Source: Nitrososphaera sp.
Lineage (GTDB): Archaea > Thermoproteota > Nitrososphaeria > Nitrososphaerales > Nitrososphaeraceae
DNA length: 5,948 bases
Direction of reading: 5' to 3'
NCBI GenBank assembly: GCA_025935445.1
Contig: JAICVG010000084.1
Location: 1-5,948, forward strand
Below the pieces are notes generated by a model, which was given only the letters and a program-made list of their open reading frames with translations, did no database searches and was not told the origin of the DNA. Made by a program: the position numbers and the translations under genes. Of the stretch, positions 1-5,907 are shown in pieces (position 1 is the first letter of the stretch; each line of letters opens with the position of its first letter).

Positions 1-1422
1 AGTCGACAGTTCAGAAATGCCTAGCTTCGCAATTATGTGCATACCCGTGTTTTCGTACAATGCTGGGTCGACAGTGCTTTTGAACTGCTGAGCGGAGAAC
101 AGGATTGTGCCGCGTGACCTGCCCGCAACTACGGTCCTCATTACCTGCTCGGCTACAGCCGATATATCGCGTGCAGACCGTGGGATGAACCTATTGATCT
201 CGTCAACAAAAATCAAAATGTACTTCGGCCTTTTGCGGCTCTGCCTTGAAGAGTACAGCTCGTCAATGCTCTTCATTACATCTCCTACTACGAACCCCTG
301 TTCCTGTAGAGTCGGTATCATGGATATGTCAATGACAAAAACGTCGCTGCGTCTAATTTTTTTTATCTCTTTCCCAAGGTACCTGCTTGTTACTTTCTTG
401 TCGATAAACATAGGCGACTTGCGGAACCTCTGGACGTGACCTAGGAAGCGAAGGAGCGTGGATTTTAGCGCCACCACCTCCTGAGGGTAGCCTCTGAATT
501 CAAGCAGATCACTCCACGTGCTCACCCGCTTGCTGGCGGAGAGCAACGGCCACGCCTCATAGATGTAGTTCAGTATCGATGAAATGTTATAGCTATCATC
601 GTTGCTCCCAAACAGCAGGTCTAGTCTGTCATATACATCCTCAAGTCCAAACGAATATGTCTTCGAGTTGTTAGGCACAACAGCAGAGTTCGCCCTCCCA
701 TCTCTTCCCCTCGGCAAAAAGTATGTGACATTTTCAAATGGCTTGATATCTAGGTCAAGTAAGTCGAACAGCTTCTTTGTCTTTTTGTCGATCTTCTTGC
801 TTTGGTCGATGTGAAGCAGATCTTCTTCCTTTGTGTTAAAAATTATTATCGCTACATCCTCGTGAATGTCTTTCACAAGTCTCTGATAAGCGGATTGAAG
901 CAGAAAAAACAGATACGATGTTTTTAAGTTGCCGGAAATGCCGGCCGCATTTACGTGTGCTGTGTCAGGTCCAAGCAGGTATGAAATGTCAAGTGATACT
1001 GGCACTTGGAGACCATTTGTCATTTCTATTATTCCTGCAGGTATAGGATTTTGCATCTCAGGTATTCCAAGGGCAAATATCACCTCCTTCTGAGTGGCAA
1101 ACCTGACAGGTTTGGCTGCTCCGACAGGCATCCCTATAGAAATAGTTTTTACTGGGTCGTTTTCTATGCCAGTATTTGCCATTACCGCAACCCTGGCTGC
1201 AGTTCCGATATCTTCCGTAGCTTTAAGCTCCTTTACCATGCCAATAGTTCTTGTATCGAAAATGTGTCTGACTGTGACAAAGTCAAAAGGGCTTATAATG
1301 ATGTAGGGATTGATTGAAAACCAAAAGCTGTCCATGGTGTTCGGAAACCTGTCAGACGCTAACGTCTTGCCAATATCCTTATCCTTGCCATTCTTCTGCC
1401 GGACAAGGTTGAGTTCTTGCAT
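1..1422 (-). CDS. HerA/FtsK-like P-loop ATPase with non-canonical Walker A (partial, C-terminus outside window)
   Basis: An uninterrupted minus-strand frame of 474 codons starts with ATG at 1422 and runs off the left edge, so the C-terminal end is missing. Residues about 45-150 are rich in beta-type sequence and fit the HAS-barrel that precedes the ATPase core in HerA relatives. The core follows. A P-loop-like GISGNLKTS lies at residues 161-169. A hydrophobic strand ends in the Walker B pair D407-E408 (FVDEINRF). A basic GRSRG segment (434-438) and a strand ending SAQQ (443-446) match the arginine and glutamine elements of this superfamily. HerA-type ATPases are ring motors that move DNA, often with a NurA nuclease; no nuclease gene is visible here. 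The P-loop has Leu where the conserved Gly before Lys is expected, as in some 'ATP-binding protein' relatives. No signal peptide or membrane segment is seen. Family assignment is good; the specific role is unknown. Confidence 0.8.
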   Translation of the reverse strand, partial: MQELNLVRQKNGKDKDIGKTLASDRFPNTMDSFWFSINPYIIISPFDFVTVRHIFDTRTIGMVKELKATEDIGTAARVAVMANTGIENDPVKTISIGMPVGAAKPVRFATQKEVIFALGIPEMQNPIPAGIIEMTNGLQVPVSLDISYLLGPDTAHVNAAGISGNLKTSYLFFLLQSAYQRLVKDIHEDVAIIIFNTKEEDLLHIDQSKKIDKKTKKLFDLLDLDIKPFENVTYFLPRGRDGRANSAVVPNNSKTYSFGLEDVYDRLDLLFGSNDDSYNISSILNYIYEAWPLLSASKRVSTWSDLLEFRGYPQEVVALKSTLLRFLGHVQRFRKSPMFIDKKVTSRYLGKEIKKIRRSDVFVIDISMIPTLQEQGFVVGDVMKSIDELYSSRQSRKRPKYILIFVDEINRFIPRSARDISAVAEQVMRTVVAGRSRGTILFSAQQFKSTVDPALYENTGMHIIAKLGISELST

Positions 1423-1469
1423 GTTGAGTTAACAGAATAACATCGTATTTGACTATCACATACACACAC

Positions 1470-1480
1470 AAAAAATTAAG
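1470..1480 (-). promoter_or_regulatory. weak candidate TATA element for the HerA-like ATPase gene
   Basis: Read on the minus strand this is CTTAATTTTTT, about 53 bases upstream of the ATG at 1422. An archaeal start site about 26 bases downstream would give a leader of roughly 25 bases. The match to the archaeal box-A consensus is poor, and other AT-rich stretches nearby (about 1505-1525) could serve instead, so this is only a suggestion. Confidence 0.2.
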
Positions 1481-1617
1481 GCTGGATTAAGATTGCCATC
1501 TCTATCTTTATCGGTCGAATTTAACTACTGCTTGTACCCAACCTTCATGTATACTTTTGATTTCTTTGTGCGCTCAACTTCAATATTCGTTAGTTTTTGA
1601 TCTTTTGCTTGCACTAT

Positions 1618-1635
1618 TGCCTACTTCGGTAGGTA
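1618..1635. other. intergenic stem-loop with UUCG tetraloop
   Basis: On the plus strand TGCCTAC, TTCG and GTAGGTA form a seven-pair stem (six Watson-Crick pairs and one G-U) closed by C-G around a UUCG loop, which is an unusually stable RNA tetraloop. A short T run follows at 1651-1655. On the minus strand the loop would be CGAA, which is less special, so the plus-strand transcript is the more likely structured form. It may belong to a small RNA, a terminator or a processing site. No coding sequence covers it. Confidence 0.5.
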
Positions 1636-1679
1636 CTTCTAGAAAACCAATTTTTCATACTCTGACTCTGTTGACAAAC

Positions 1680-1693
1680 AAAAAGAAAAAAGA
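1680..1693 (-). terminator. T-rich terminator-like tract after the charged small protein gene
   Basis: Immediately downstream of the TAA stop at 1701-1699, the minus strand reads through two T runs (six and five T separated by C). Archaeal RNA polymerase terminates at such oligo-T tracts without needing a hairpin. The position directly after the stop codon supports a terminator for the 1699-1998 gene. Confidence 0.55.
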
Positions 1694-1698
1694 TTGGT

Positions 1699-1998
1699 TT
1701 ACTTATTTGATCCAGCAGCACCCTGCTCGTACTCGTCGCCTGTTTCAGCTGCACCAGCTGTTCCTTTTGCCATTCCCTTGCTTCTTGCTATCTCACGAGC
1801 CTTTTCCGCGTCTGTCCCTGTCTGGCCTGGTCCAGTAATATTTTCTTCCATTTCACGCTTGACAGCTGTTGGCTCGTGCTCCTTTATCTTGGCAGGCGTC
1901 ATGGGTTCTTTGTCGCGGTATTCTTTTAATGGATCATCCTTTCTCTTAGTTTCTGTTCCTGGAGCACCTTCCTCGTACTCCCTTTCTTGATCGGACAT
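1699..1998 (-). CDS. small highly charged, probably disordered hypothetical protein
   Basis: This 99-residue frame begins with ATG at 1998 and ends in TAA. I do not recognise a family. The protein is extremely hydrophilic, with about 23 Asp/Glu and 17 Lys/Arg. It has no Cys, Trp or Phe and only one Leu, and is rich in Gly, Ala, Thr and Pro, which suggests little folded structure. A related motif, EYE(E/Q)GA(P/A)G, occurs near both ends (residues 7-14 and 89-96). There is no signal peptide or membrane segment. Support for it being real comes from its coherent composition, a TATA-like element at a suitable distance upstream and an oligo-T tract just after the stop. It is divergent from the UbiD gene and shares its promoter region. 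The composition resembles stress-type disordered proteins, but that is only an analogy. The opposite-strand frames over this segment look less protein-like. Confidence 0.68.
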   Translation of the reverse strand: MSDQEREYEEGAPGTETKRKDDPLKEYRDKEPMTPAKIKEHEPTAVKREMEENITGPGQTGTDAEKAREIARSKGMAKGTAGAAETGDEYEQGAAGSNK

Positions 1999-2017
1999 GC
2001 TTGTGGTGGCATCAATA

Positions 2018-2026
2018 ACTATTTAC
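2018..2026 (-). promoter_or_regulatory. TATA-like element for the charged small protein gene
   Basis: Minus strand GTAAATAGT is centred about 24 bases upstream of the ATG at 1998. That is the spacing expected for an archaeal TATA box driving a leaderless or nearly leaderless mRNA. There is no Shine-Dalgarno sequence before the ATG (the preceding bases read CCACCACAAGC), which agrees with leaderless initiation. Confidence 0.45.
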
Positions 2027-2048
2027 TGATTATGAAACAATGCAAAGG

Positions 2049-2057
2049 TATATTTTT
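2049..2057 (+). promoter_or_regulatory. TATA-like element for the UbiD-family gene; decides its start
   Basis: Plus-strand TATATTTTT is centred about 21 bases before the GTG at 2074 and about 27 bases before the TTG at 2080. That fits a leaderless transcript beginning at or near one of those codons. A promoter here would place the upstream in-frame ATG codons at 1987 and 2032 outside the mRNA. Confidence 0.5.
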
Positions 2058-2073
2058 CATAGCCGGAATAGCT

Positions 2074-3552
2074 GTGGCATTGCCACTTGAAAGCCTAGGC
2101 GAGTATGTTGAAGCATTAGAGCAGACAAACCAGCTTAGGCGAGTAAAAACAAAAGTCAGTCCTAACTTGGAGATTGCAGAAATCATGCGACGGCTGATGT
2201 ATGCCGGAGACCAGCCAGCGGTGCTTTTTGAAAATGTCGAAGGGTCAAGCATGCAGGTACTTGGCAACGCGTTTGGTAGTATGAAGCGGTTAGAAATAGC
2301 GCTTGAAACAGATGATTTTTCTGAAATTGGAAGGCGCATTACAGAGCTTACAAAAATGAAGATTCCAGCAGGCATGCTCAACAAGTTAAAGATGCTGCCC
2401 AAGCTGTCAGAGATAAGTGACTATGGACCTCGCTACGTAGACCACGGACCAGTCACCGAAGTTGTTGAAACAGACAGCAACAAGCTATCACTCAGCTCTA
2501 TGCCTGTGCTCAAGTCCTTTCCAGGCGACGCTGGGCACTTTATCACTTTTGGCATGACTGTAACAAAGCATCCAGAAACTGACATCCGGAACTTAGGAGT
2601 TTACCGTATCCAGATCATCGATGACAAGCACGCAATAATGCATTGGCAGACGCACAAGCGGGGCGCCGAGCACTATAAGATGATCAAAGAGCAGAACAAA
2701 AAGAAGATTGAAGTTGCCATAGTGATTGGTGCTGACCCAGCCACTGTCTTTAGTGCAGTCGCGCCTGTGCCAGAAGGTATGGACAAATATCTGTTTTCTG
2801 GCATCATAAGAAAGAAAGGTGTCAAACTAGTAAAATGTAAGACAACAGACAATGACCTTGAAGTGCCAGCAAATGCGGAGATTGTGCTTGAAGGATATAT
2901 CGATCCAAACGACGTCAGAATGGAGGGGCCGTTTGGTGACCATACAGGATACTATACACCAGCAGAGCCATTTCCAACGTTCACCTTGACAGGAATAATG
3001 AGACGTAATCGGCCAGTCTACCTCACGACAGTAGTAGGCAAGCCGATACTTGAAGACGCATACCTTGGCAAGGTGATCGAGCGTTCGTTTCTACCCCTCA
3101 TCCAGATGTTTCAACCTGAAGTTGTCGACTTTTCCATGCCTGCTGCTGGCTGGTTCCAAGGGCTCGCGATAATTTCAATAAAGAAACATTATCCAGGTCA
3201 GGCTAAGAAAGTCATGATGGGGCTTTGGGGTATGGGGCAGCTATCGCTGACTAAAATGTTCATAGTCGTCGATAGCGACATTAACGTCCACGATATAAAC
3301 GATGTGATTTGGGCATTGACAGCACGAGCGGACCCTGCTCGTGACACTGTCATTATCAATAATACCCCAACAGACACGCTTGACCCCGCTTCACCTCTTG
3401 TTAACCTTGGCTCAAAGCTGGGGATCGACGCTACCACGAAATGTAGAGATGAAGGCTACATGCGTGAAATTCAGCAGCTTGCAGTAGTTGACGACGAAAC
3501 AAAAGTCCTTGTCGACAACAAGTGGGACAAGTATTTCAATAGTACTTTATGA
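2074..3552 (+). CDS. ubiD: UbiD-family prenylated-FMN decarboxylase, probable late menaquinone step (MqnL-like)
   Basis: About 492 residues, close to the roughly 490-500 of bacterial UbiD. UbiD enzymes use prenylated FMN, K+ and Mn2+ to decarboxylate aromatic or enoic acids. Visible family landmarks, numbered from GTG 2074, are: NLGVYR (173-178, metal-binding Asn and catalytic Arg); the HWQTHKRGAEH segment (190-200) that contacts the cofactor; VPANAEIVLEG before the active-site EGPFGDHTG, with Glu284 and the probable proton-donor Asp289; DPARD from 420; and GSKLGID (446-452). At the position of the usual second metal ligand (Glu) there is Lys238. Longer in-frame starts (ATG 1987, ATG 2032) would add an odd hydrophobic N-terminus and lie upstream of the TATA element; TTG 2080 is an alternative. 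The neighbouring mqnC and mqnE genes suggest it decarboxylates the prenylated 1,4-dihydroxy-6-naphthoate intermediate. The family is certain and the substrate inferred. The 3' end overlaps mqnC. Confidence 0.93.
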   Translation: MALPLESLGEYVEALEQTNQLRRVKTKVSPNLEIAEIMRRLMYAGDQPAVLFENVEGSSMQVLGNAFGSMKRLEIALETDDFSEIGRRITELTKMKIPAGMLNKLKMLPKLSEISDYGPRYVDHGPVTEVVETDSNKLSLSSMPVLKSFPGDAGHFITFGMTVTKHPETDIRNLGVYRIQIIDDKHAIMHWQTHKRGAEHYKMIKEQNKKKIEVAIVIGADPATVFSAVAPVPEGMDKYLFSGIIRKKGVKLVKCKTTDNDLEVPANAEIVLEGYIDPNDVRMEGPFGDHTGYYTPAEPFPTFTLTGIMRRNRPVYLTTVVGKPILEDAYLGKVIERSFLPLIQMFQPEVVDFSMPAAGWFQGLAIISIKKHYPGQAKKVMMGLWGMGQLSLTKMFIVVDSDINVHDINDVIWALTARADPARDTVIINNTPTDTLDPASPLVNLGSKLGIDATTKCRDEGYMREIQQLAVVDDETKVLVDNKWDKYFNSTL

Positions 3553-4669
3553 GCTTGTAGAAATTATCGCGCTCGGCTGCTCTAAAGCCGGCCCGCTTGA
3601 TAGCGACAATTATCTTATCGGATGTCAATTCCGTTGACCTTGAGCCAGTTGCACTTACTACCTCTTCGCCAATGAGTGTGCCTCCAAAGTCGTCGGCGCC
3701 ATAATTGAGTGCAAGCTGTGCCATGCCGATACCGTTTGTAAGCCACGACGACTGCAAGTGATCAATAAGACCATAATACATTATCCTTGCAATTGCGATC
3801 ATTTTTAGGAGCGACAGCCCGCCTGAAGCGTACCTTATTTTGCCTTCAGACTGCATCTGGGTCTTATTAGGCTCAAAGCTCCATGGGATAAAGACCATAA
3901 AGCCGCCTGTCTTTTCCTGCAACTGCGCTATTTTTATGATGTGCCGTGCGCGATCCTCTTCTGTTTCAACTGTTCCATACATCATCGTCGCTACTGACTT
4001 CAAGCCTAAGTGGTGGGCCTCTTCCATTATTCTTAGCCATTCATGGCTCTTTATCTTGAATGGACTTATCTGTTCTTTGACGCTGTCTTCAAGGATCTCT
4101 GCACCGCCACCGGCAAAGGTATCCATGCCTGCATCTTTTAACCGCGCAAGAACCTCTTTTGTGCTGCTTCGCTCGACCTTGGCAATCATATCTACCTCCG
4201 ATGGCGACAAGCCGTTTATACCCACTTCAGGATATTTCTGCTTTATCGCTCTGAACGCGTCTTCGTAGTACTCCAGCTTGAGATTTGGGTTGTGGCCCCC
4301 TTGTATTAGTACCTGCGTGATGCCAAACAATTCTCTTGACGTAGCAACGCGCTTGACTATTTCTTCGATTGGTACAGTATATGACTCTTCATGCCCTGGC
4401 GGGCGATAGAAGGCGCAGAATTTACAGTAAGTTATGCAGACATTCGTATAGTTAAGGATAATGTTATTAATGAAAGTGATGGTGTCACCGCAGAGACTCC
4501 GCCTCAGCAAGTTTGCTACAAAGCCCATAGAATTAACATCGTCAGATTTGATCAACCTAATGCACTCTTTGAGGCCAAGTCGGTGGCCTGCAAGGGCACT
4601 GTCAAGAATATCACTAATATCGGATTTACTTAGAAAATCTGAAACCAGTTTATTATTATCATATTGCAA
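3536..4669 (-). CDS. mqnC: cyclic dehypoxanthinyl futalosine synthase (radical SAM, MqnC)
   Basis: 377 residues, the normal size for this family. MqnC uses a SAM-derived radical to cyclise dehypoxanthine futalosine to its cyclic form in the futalosine route to menaquinone; it acts in the cytoplasm. The [4Fe-4S]-binding CX3CX2C motif is C78-C82-C85 within NVCITYCKFCAFYR. It is followed by GGHNP (124-128, SAM-contact region), GLSPSE (153-158), GGGAEIL (187-193), TMMYG (228-232) and FIPWSFEPNKT (260-270). GLSPSE and the FIPW.FEP form separate MqnC from the related MqnE and CofH. The start is TTG at 4669: a TAA lies two codons upstream in frame, and no other start codon precedes the conserved N-terminal segment (ILDSALAGHRL). 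The gene is divergent from mqnE and overlaps the convergent ubiD gene by 17 bp. The TTG start may limit translation. Confidence 0.92.
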   Translation of the reverse strand: MQYDNNKLVSDFLSKSDISDILDSALAGHRLGLKECIRLIKSDDVNSMGFVANLLRRSLCGDTITFINNIILNYTNVCITYCKFCAFYRPPGHEESYTVPIEEIVKRVATSRELFGITQVLIQGGHNPNLKLEYYEDAFRAIKQKYPEVGINGLSPSEVDMIAKVERSSTKEVLARLKDAGMDTFAGGGAEILEDSVKEQISPFKIKSHEWLRIMEEAHHLGLKSVATMMYGTVETEEDRARHIIKIAQLQEKTGGFMVFIPWSFEPNKTQMQSEGKIRYASGGLSLLKMIAIARIMYYGLIDHLQSSWLTNGIGMAQLALNYGADDFGGTLIGEEVVSATGSRSTELTSDKIIVAIKRAGFRAAERDNFYKLIKYY

Positions 4670-4698
4670 ATGTTAACGGGGTCTTTGGGCCTCTAATG

Positions 4699-4712
4699 AT
4701 ATTTATATATTC
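4699..4712 (-). promoter_or_regulatory. TATA element for mqnC (also TATA-like on the plus strand)
   Basis: The minus strand reads AATATATAAATATC, a strong archaeal TATA match, centred about 36 bases upstream of the TTG at 4669, so the leader would be roughly 10 bases. The same bases read TTTATATA on the plus strand (4702-4709), so this box could also direct transcription toward mqnE with a leader of about 55 bases. No Shine-Dalgarno sequence is seen before the mqnC start. Confidence 0.55.
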
Positions 4713-4743
4713 TTTCATCTCCAATGGGGAAACCCAACAACGA

Positions 4744-4751
4744 TTTATATG
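4744..4751 (+). promoter_or_regulatory. TATA-like element for mqnE
   Basis: Plus-strand TTTATATG (4744-4751) is a good box-A match. A start site about 26 bases downstream, near 4774, would give a leader of about 15 bases before TTG 4789. That leader contains the purine-rich AGAAGAAGA, which is at best a weak ribosome-binding sequence. Its position argues against translation from the in-frame ATG at 4696. Confidence 0.45.
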
Positions 4752-4788
4752 GTCTGCTCAAAAATACAGAGAAAGAGAAGAAGATCCT

Positions 4789-5907
4789 TTGCAAAAGACT
4801 GATGATACTGTCTCAGGCGGAACTCCTGCACTAGAGAAGGCTCTATCCGGCGAGGAAGAGTTGTTGTCGTACAGCGACGGAGTGCAGTTGATGAATGAGG
4901 AAAACCTTTTCCTCCTAGGAGCAGCCGCAGATAAGATTCGCAGCAAATTCTGCGGCGACACTGTCACATTCGCCGCGTCATACTATCTCAATTACACCAA
5001 TGTGTGTGCAGCCAGCTGTCCACTGTGTGCCTTTTACAGAAAAGGCAACGAAAATGATGCCTATACATTATCGACTGAGCAGATAGTCGCCAGATCAAAA
5101 ATAGCAGTAGAGCAGCTTGGCGCTACTGAGCTTCACATAGTTGGAGGCTTTCACCCAAAATTGGGGCTTGAGTACTATGAGAACATGATGCGAGCAATCA
5201 AAGCTGAATTCGCAAAGGTCACGATCAAAGCATTTACGCCAGCAGAGATATTCTTCATTGCACGTGTGACAAAAAACTCCATTAAGGAAGTCCTATTGCG
5301 GCTCAAGAGCGCAGGGCTTGACGCGCTTCCAGGTGGCGGCGCAGAAATATTTCACGTCGACACTAGAAAACAGATAGTGATCGGAAAATGTTCCGGCGAA
5401 GAATGGCTTGACACTGCTCGTCAAGCACATGAGCTAGGATTAAGAAGTAACTCCACAATGCTGTTTGGCCATGTGGAAAAGCCAGAACATATCGTCGACC
5501 ATGTAATAAAGATCAGGGAGCTTCATAAGAAGACAAAAGGCTTTACTACGTTTATCCCGCTCAAATTCAGCCTTGAAAACACTCCGCTGGAACAGAAGGG
5601 ACTGGTGACTGCAGAAAGCCCGTCTACATATGACCTTCGTGTCATAGCAGTATCGCGTCTGCTTTTGGCAAATGTGCTTAACAACATTTCAGTGTATTGG
5701 GTAGCGCTTGGCAAGAAAGTTGCACAGGTTGCTCTCTCGTACGGTGGCAACGATCTCGTAGGAACTGCCTTTTCTGAAGAAATATTCAAGGCTGCAGGTA
5801 AGGCTGGAGGCACTTCAATTCAGGAGCTTGCAACATTAATCAAAGAGATTAGACGCAGGCCGGTCCAGCGTGACACATTTTTTAATCCCATACGCAGATT
5901 GGATTGA
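4789..5907 (+). CDS. mqnE: aminofutalosine synthase (radical SAM, MqnE)
   Basis: About 372 residues from TTG 4789, or 403 if the in-frame ATG at 4696 is used. MqnE adds the 5'-deoxyadenosyl radical of SAM to 3-[(1-carboxyvinyl)oxy]benzoate, giving 6-amino-6-deoxyfutalosine with loss of CO2. Numbered from TTG, the cluster cysteines are C73, C77 and C80 (CAASCPLCAFYR). Then come GGFHP (119-123), KAFTPAEI (147-154), PGGGAEIF (181-188), TMLFGHVE (223-230) and FIPLKF (255-260). KAFT.AEI, GGGAEIF and TMLFGHVE are MqnE-type and differ from the MqnC forms next door. The residue before the third Cys is Leu instead of the usual aromatic. I prefer TTG because 72 residues then precede the first Cys, close to 77 in MqnC, and because TATA-like sequences lie downstream of ATG 4696. 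The gene is divergent from mqnC. The family is secure and the start uncertain. Confidence 0.9.
   Translation: MQKTDDTVSGGTPALEKALSGEEELLSYSDGVQLMNEENLFLLGAAADKIRSKFCGDTVTFAASYYLNYTNVCAASCPLCAFYRKGNENDAYTLSTEQIVARSKIAVEQLGATELHIVGGFHPKLGLEYYENMMRAIKAEFAKVTIKAFTPAEIFFIARVTKNSIKEVLLRLKSAGLDALPGGGAEIFHVDTRKQIVIGKCSGEEWLDTARQAHELGLRSNSTMLFGHVEKPEHIVDHVIKIRELHKKTKGFTTFIPLKFSLENTPLEQKGLVTAESPSTYDLRVIAVSRLLLANVLNNISVYWVALGKKVAQVALSYGGNDLVGTAFSEEIFKAAGKAGGTSIQELATLIKEIRRRPVQRDTFFNPIRRLD

Larger units (their letters stand above)
1423..1698. other. non-coding intergenic region
   Basis: This 276-base gap lies between the start of the HerA-like gene and the end of the charged small protein gene, both read on the minus strand. 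No reading frame in it looks protein-like and I found no tRNA arms or rRNA-like sequence. It holds the probable promoter of the ATPase gene on its left, a short AC-rich run at about 1460-1470, a strong small hairpin at 1618-1635, and a T-rich tract (minus strand) at 1680-1693. Some of it could be transcribed as a 3' untranslated region or a small RNA, but nothing identifies a known RNA family. Confidence 0.6.

Noticed and set aside
107..1317. Several plus-strand frames (107-439, 602-814, 1006-1317, 1094-1306)
   Set aside because: They lie opposite the long uninterrupted minus-strand ATPase frame, have no recognisable domains and show compositions typical of antisense frames.
1460..1476. Short AC-rich and poly-A run
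   Set aside because: Too short to be a meaningful repeat. No CRISPR repeats, inverted repeats of insertion-sequence type or attachment-site duplications were found in the window.
1423..1698. Possible tRNA or other known RNA gene in the intergenic gap
   Set aside because: A GGTCGAATTT stretch resembles part of a T-arm, but no acceptor, D or anticodon arm can be assembled around it.
1557..1990. Plus-strand frames at 1557-1838 and 1694-1990 as alternatives to the minus-strand small protein
   Set aside because: They are Ser/Leu/Phe-rich with no family features and overlap each other. The minus-strand frame has a coherent hydrophilic composition, a TATA-like element and an oligo-T tract after its stop.
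4724..4834. Short out-of-frame ATG frame (36 codons) overlapping the mqnE start, considered as a frameshifted MqnE N-terminus or an upstream ORF
   Set aside because: The mqnE frame itself carries the expected N-terminal pattern (ALEKALSGE, YSDGVQLM) without interruption, so no frameshift is needed. The short product matches nothing I recognise.
4789..5907. CofH/CofG (F420 biosynthesis) identity for the two radical SAM genes
   Set aside because: Both share the fold and CX3CX2C motif, but the GGGAEIL/FIPWSFEPNKT and KAFTPAEI/GGGAEIF/TMLFGHVE signatures fit MqnC and MqnE better, and a UbiD-type decarboxylase lies beside them.
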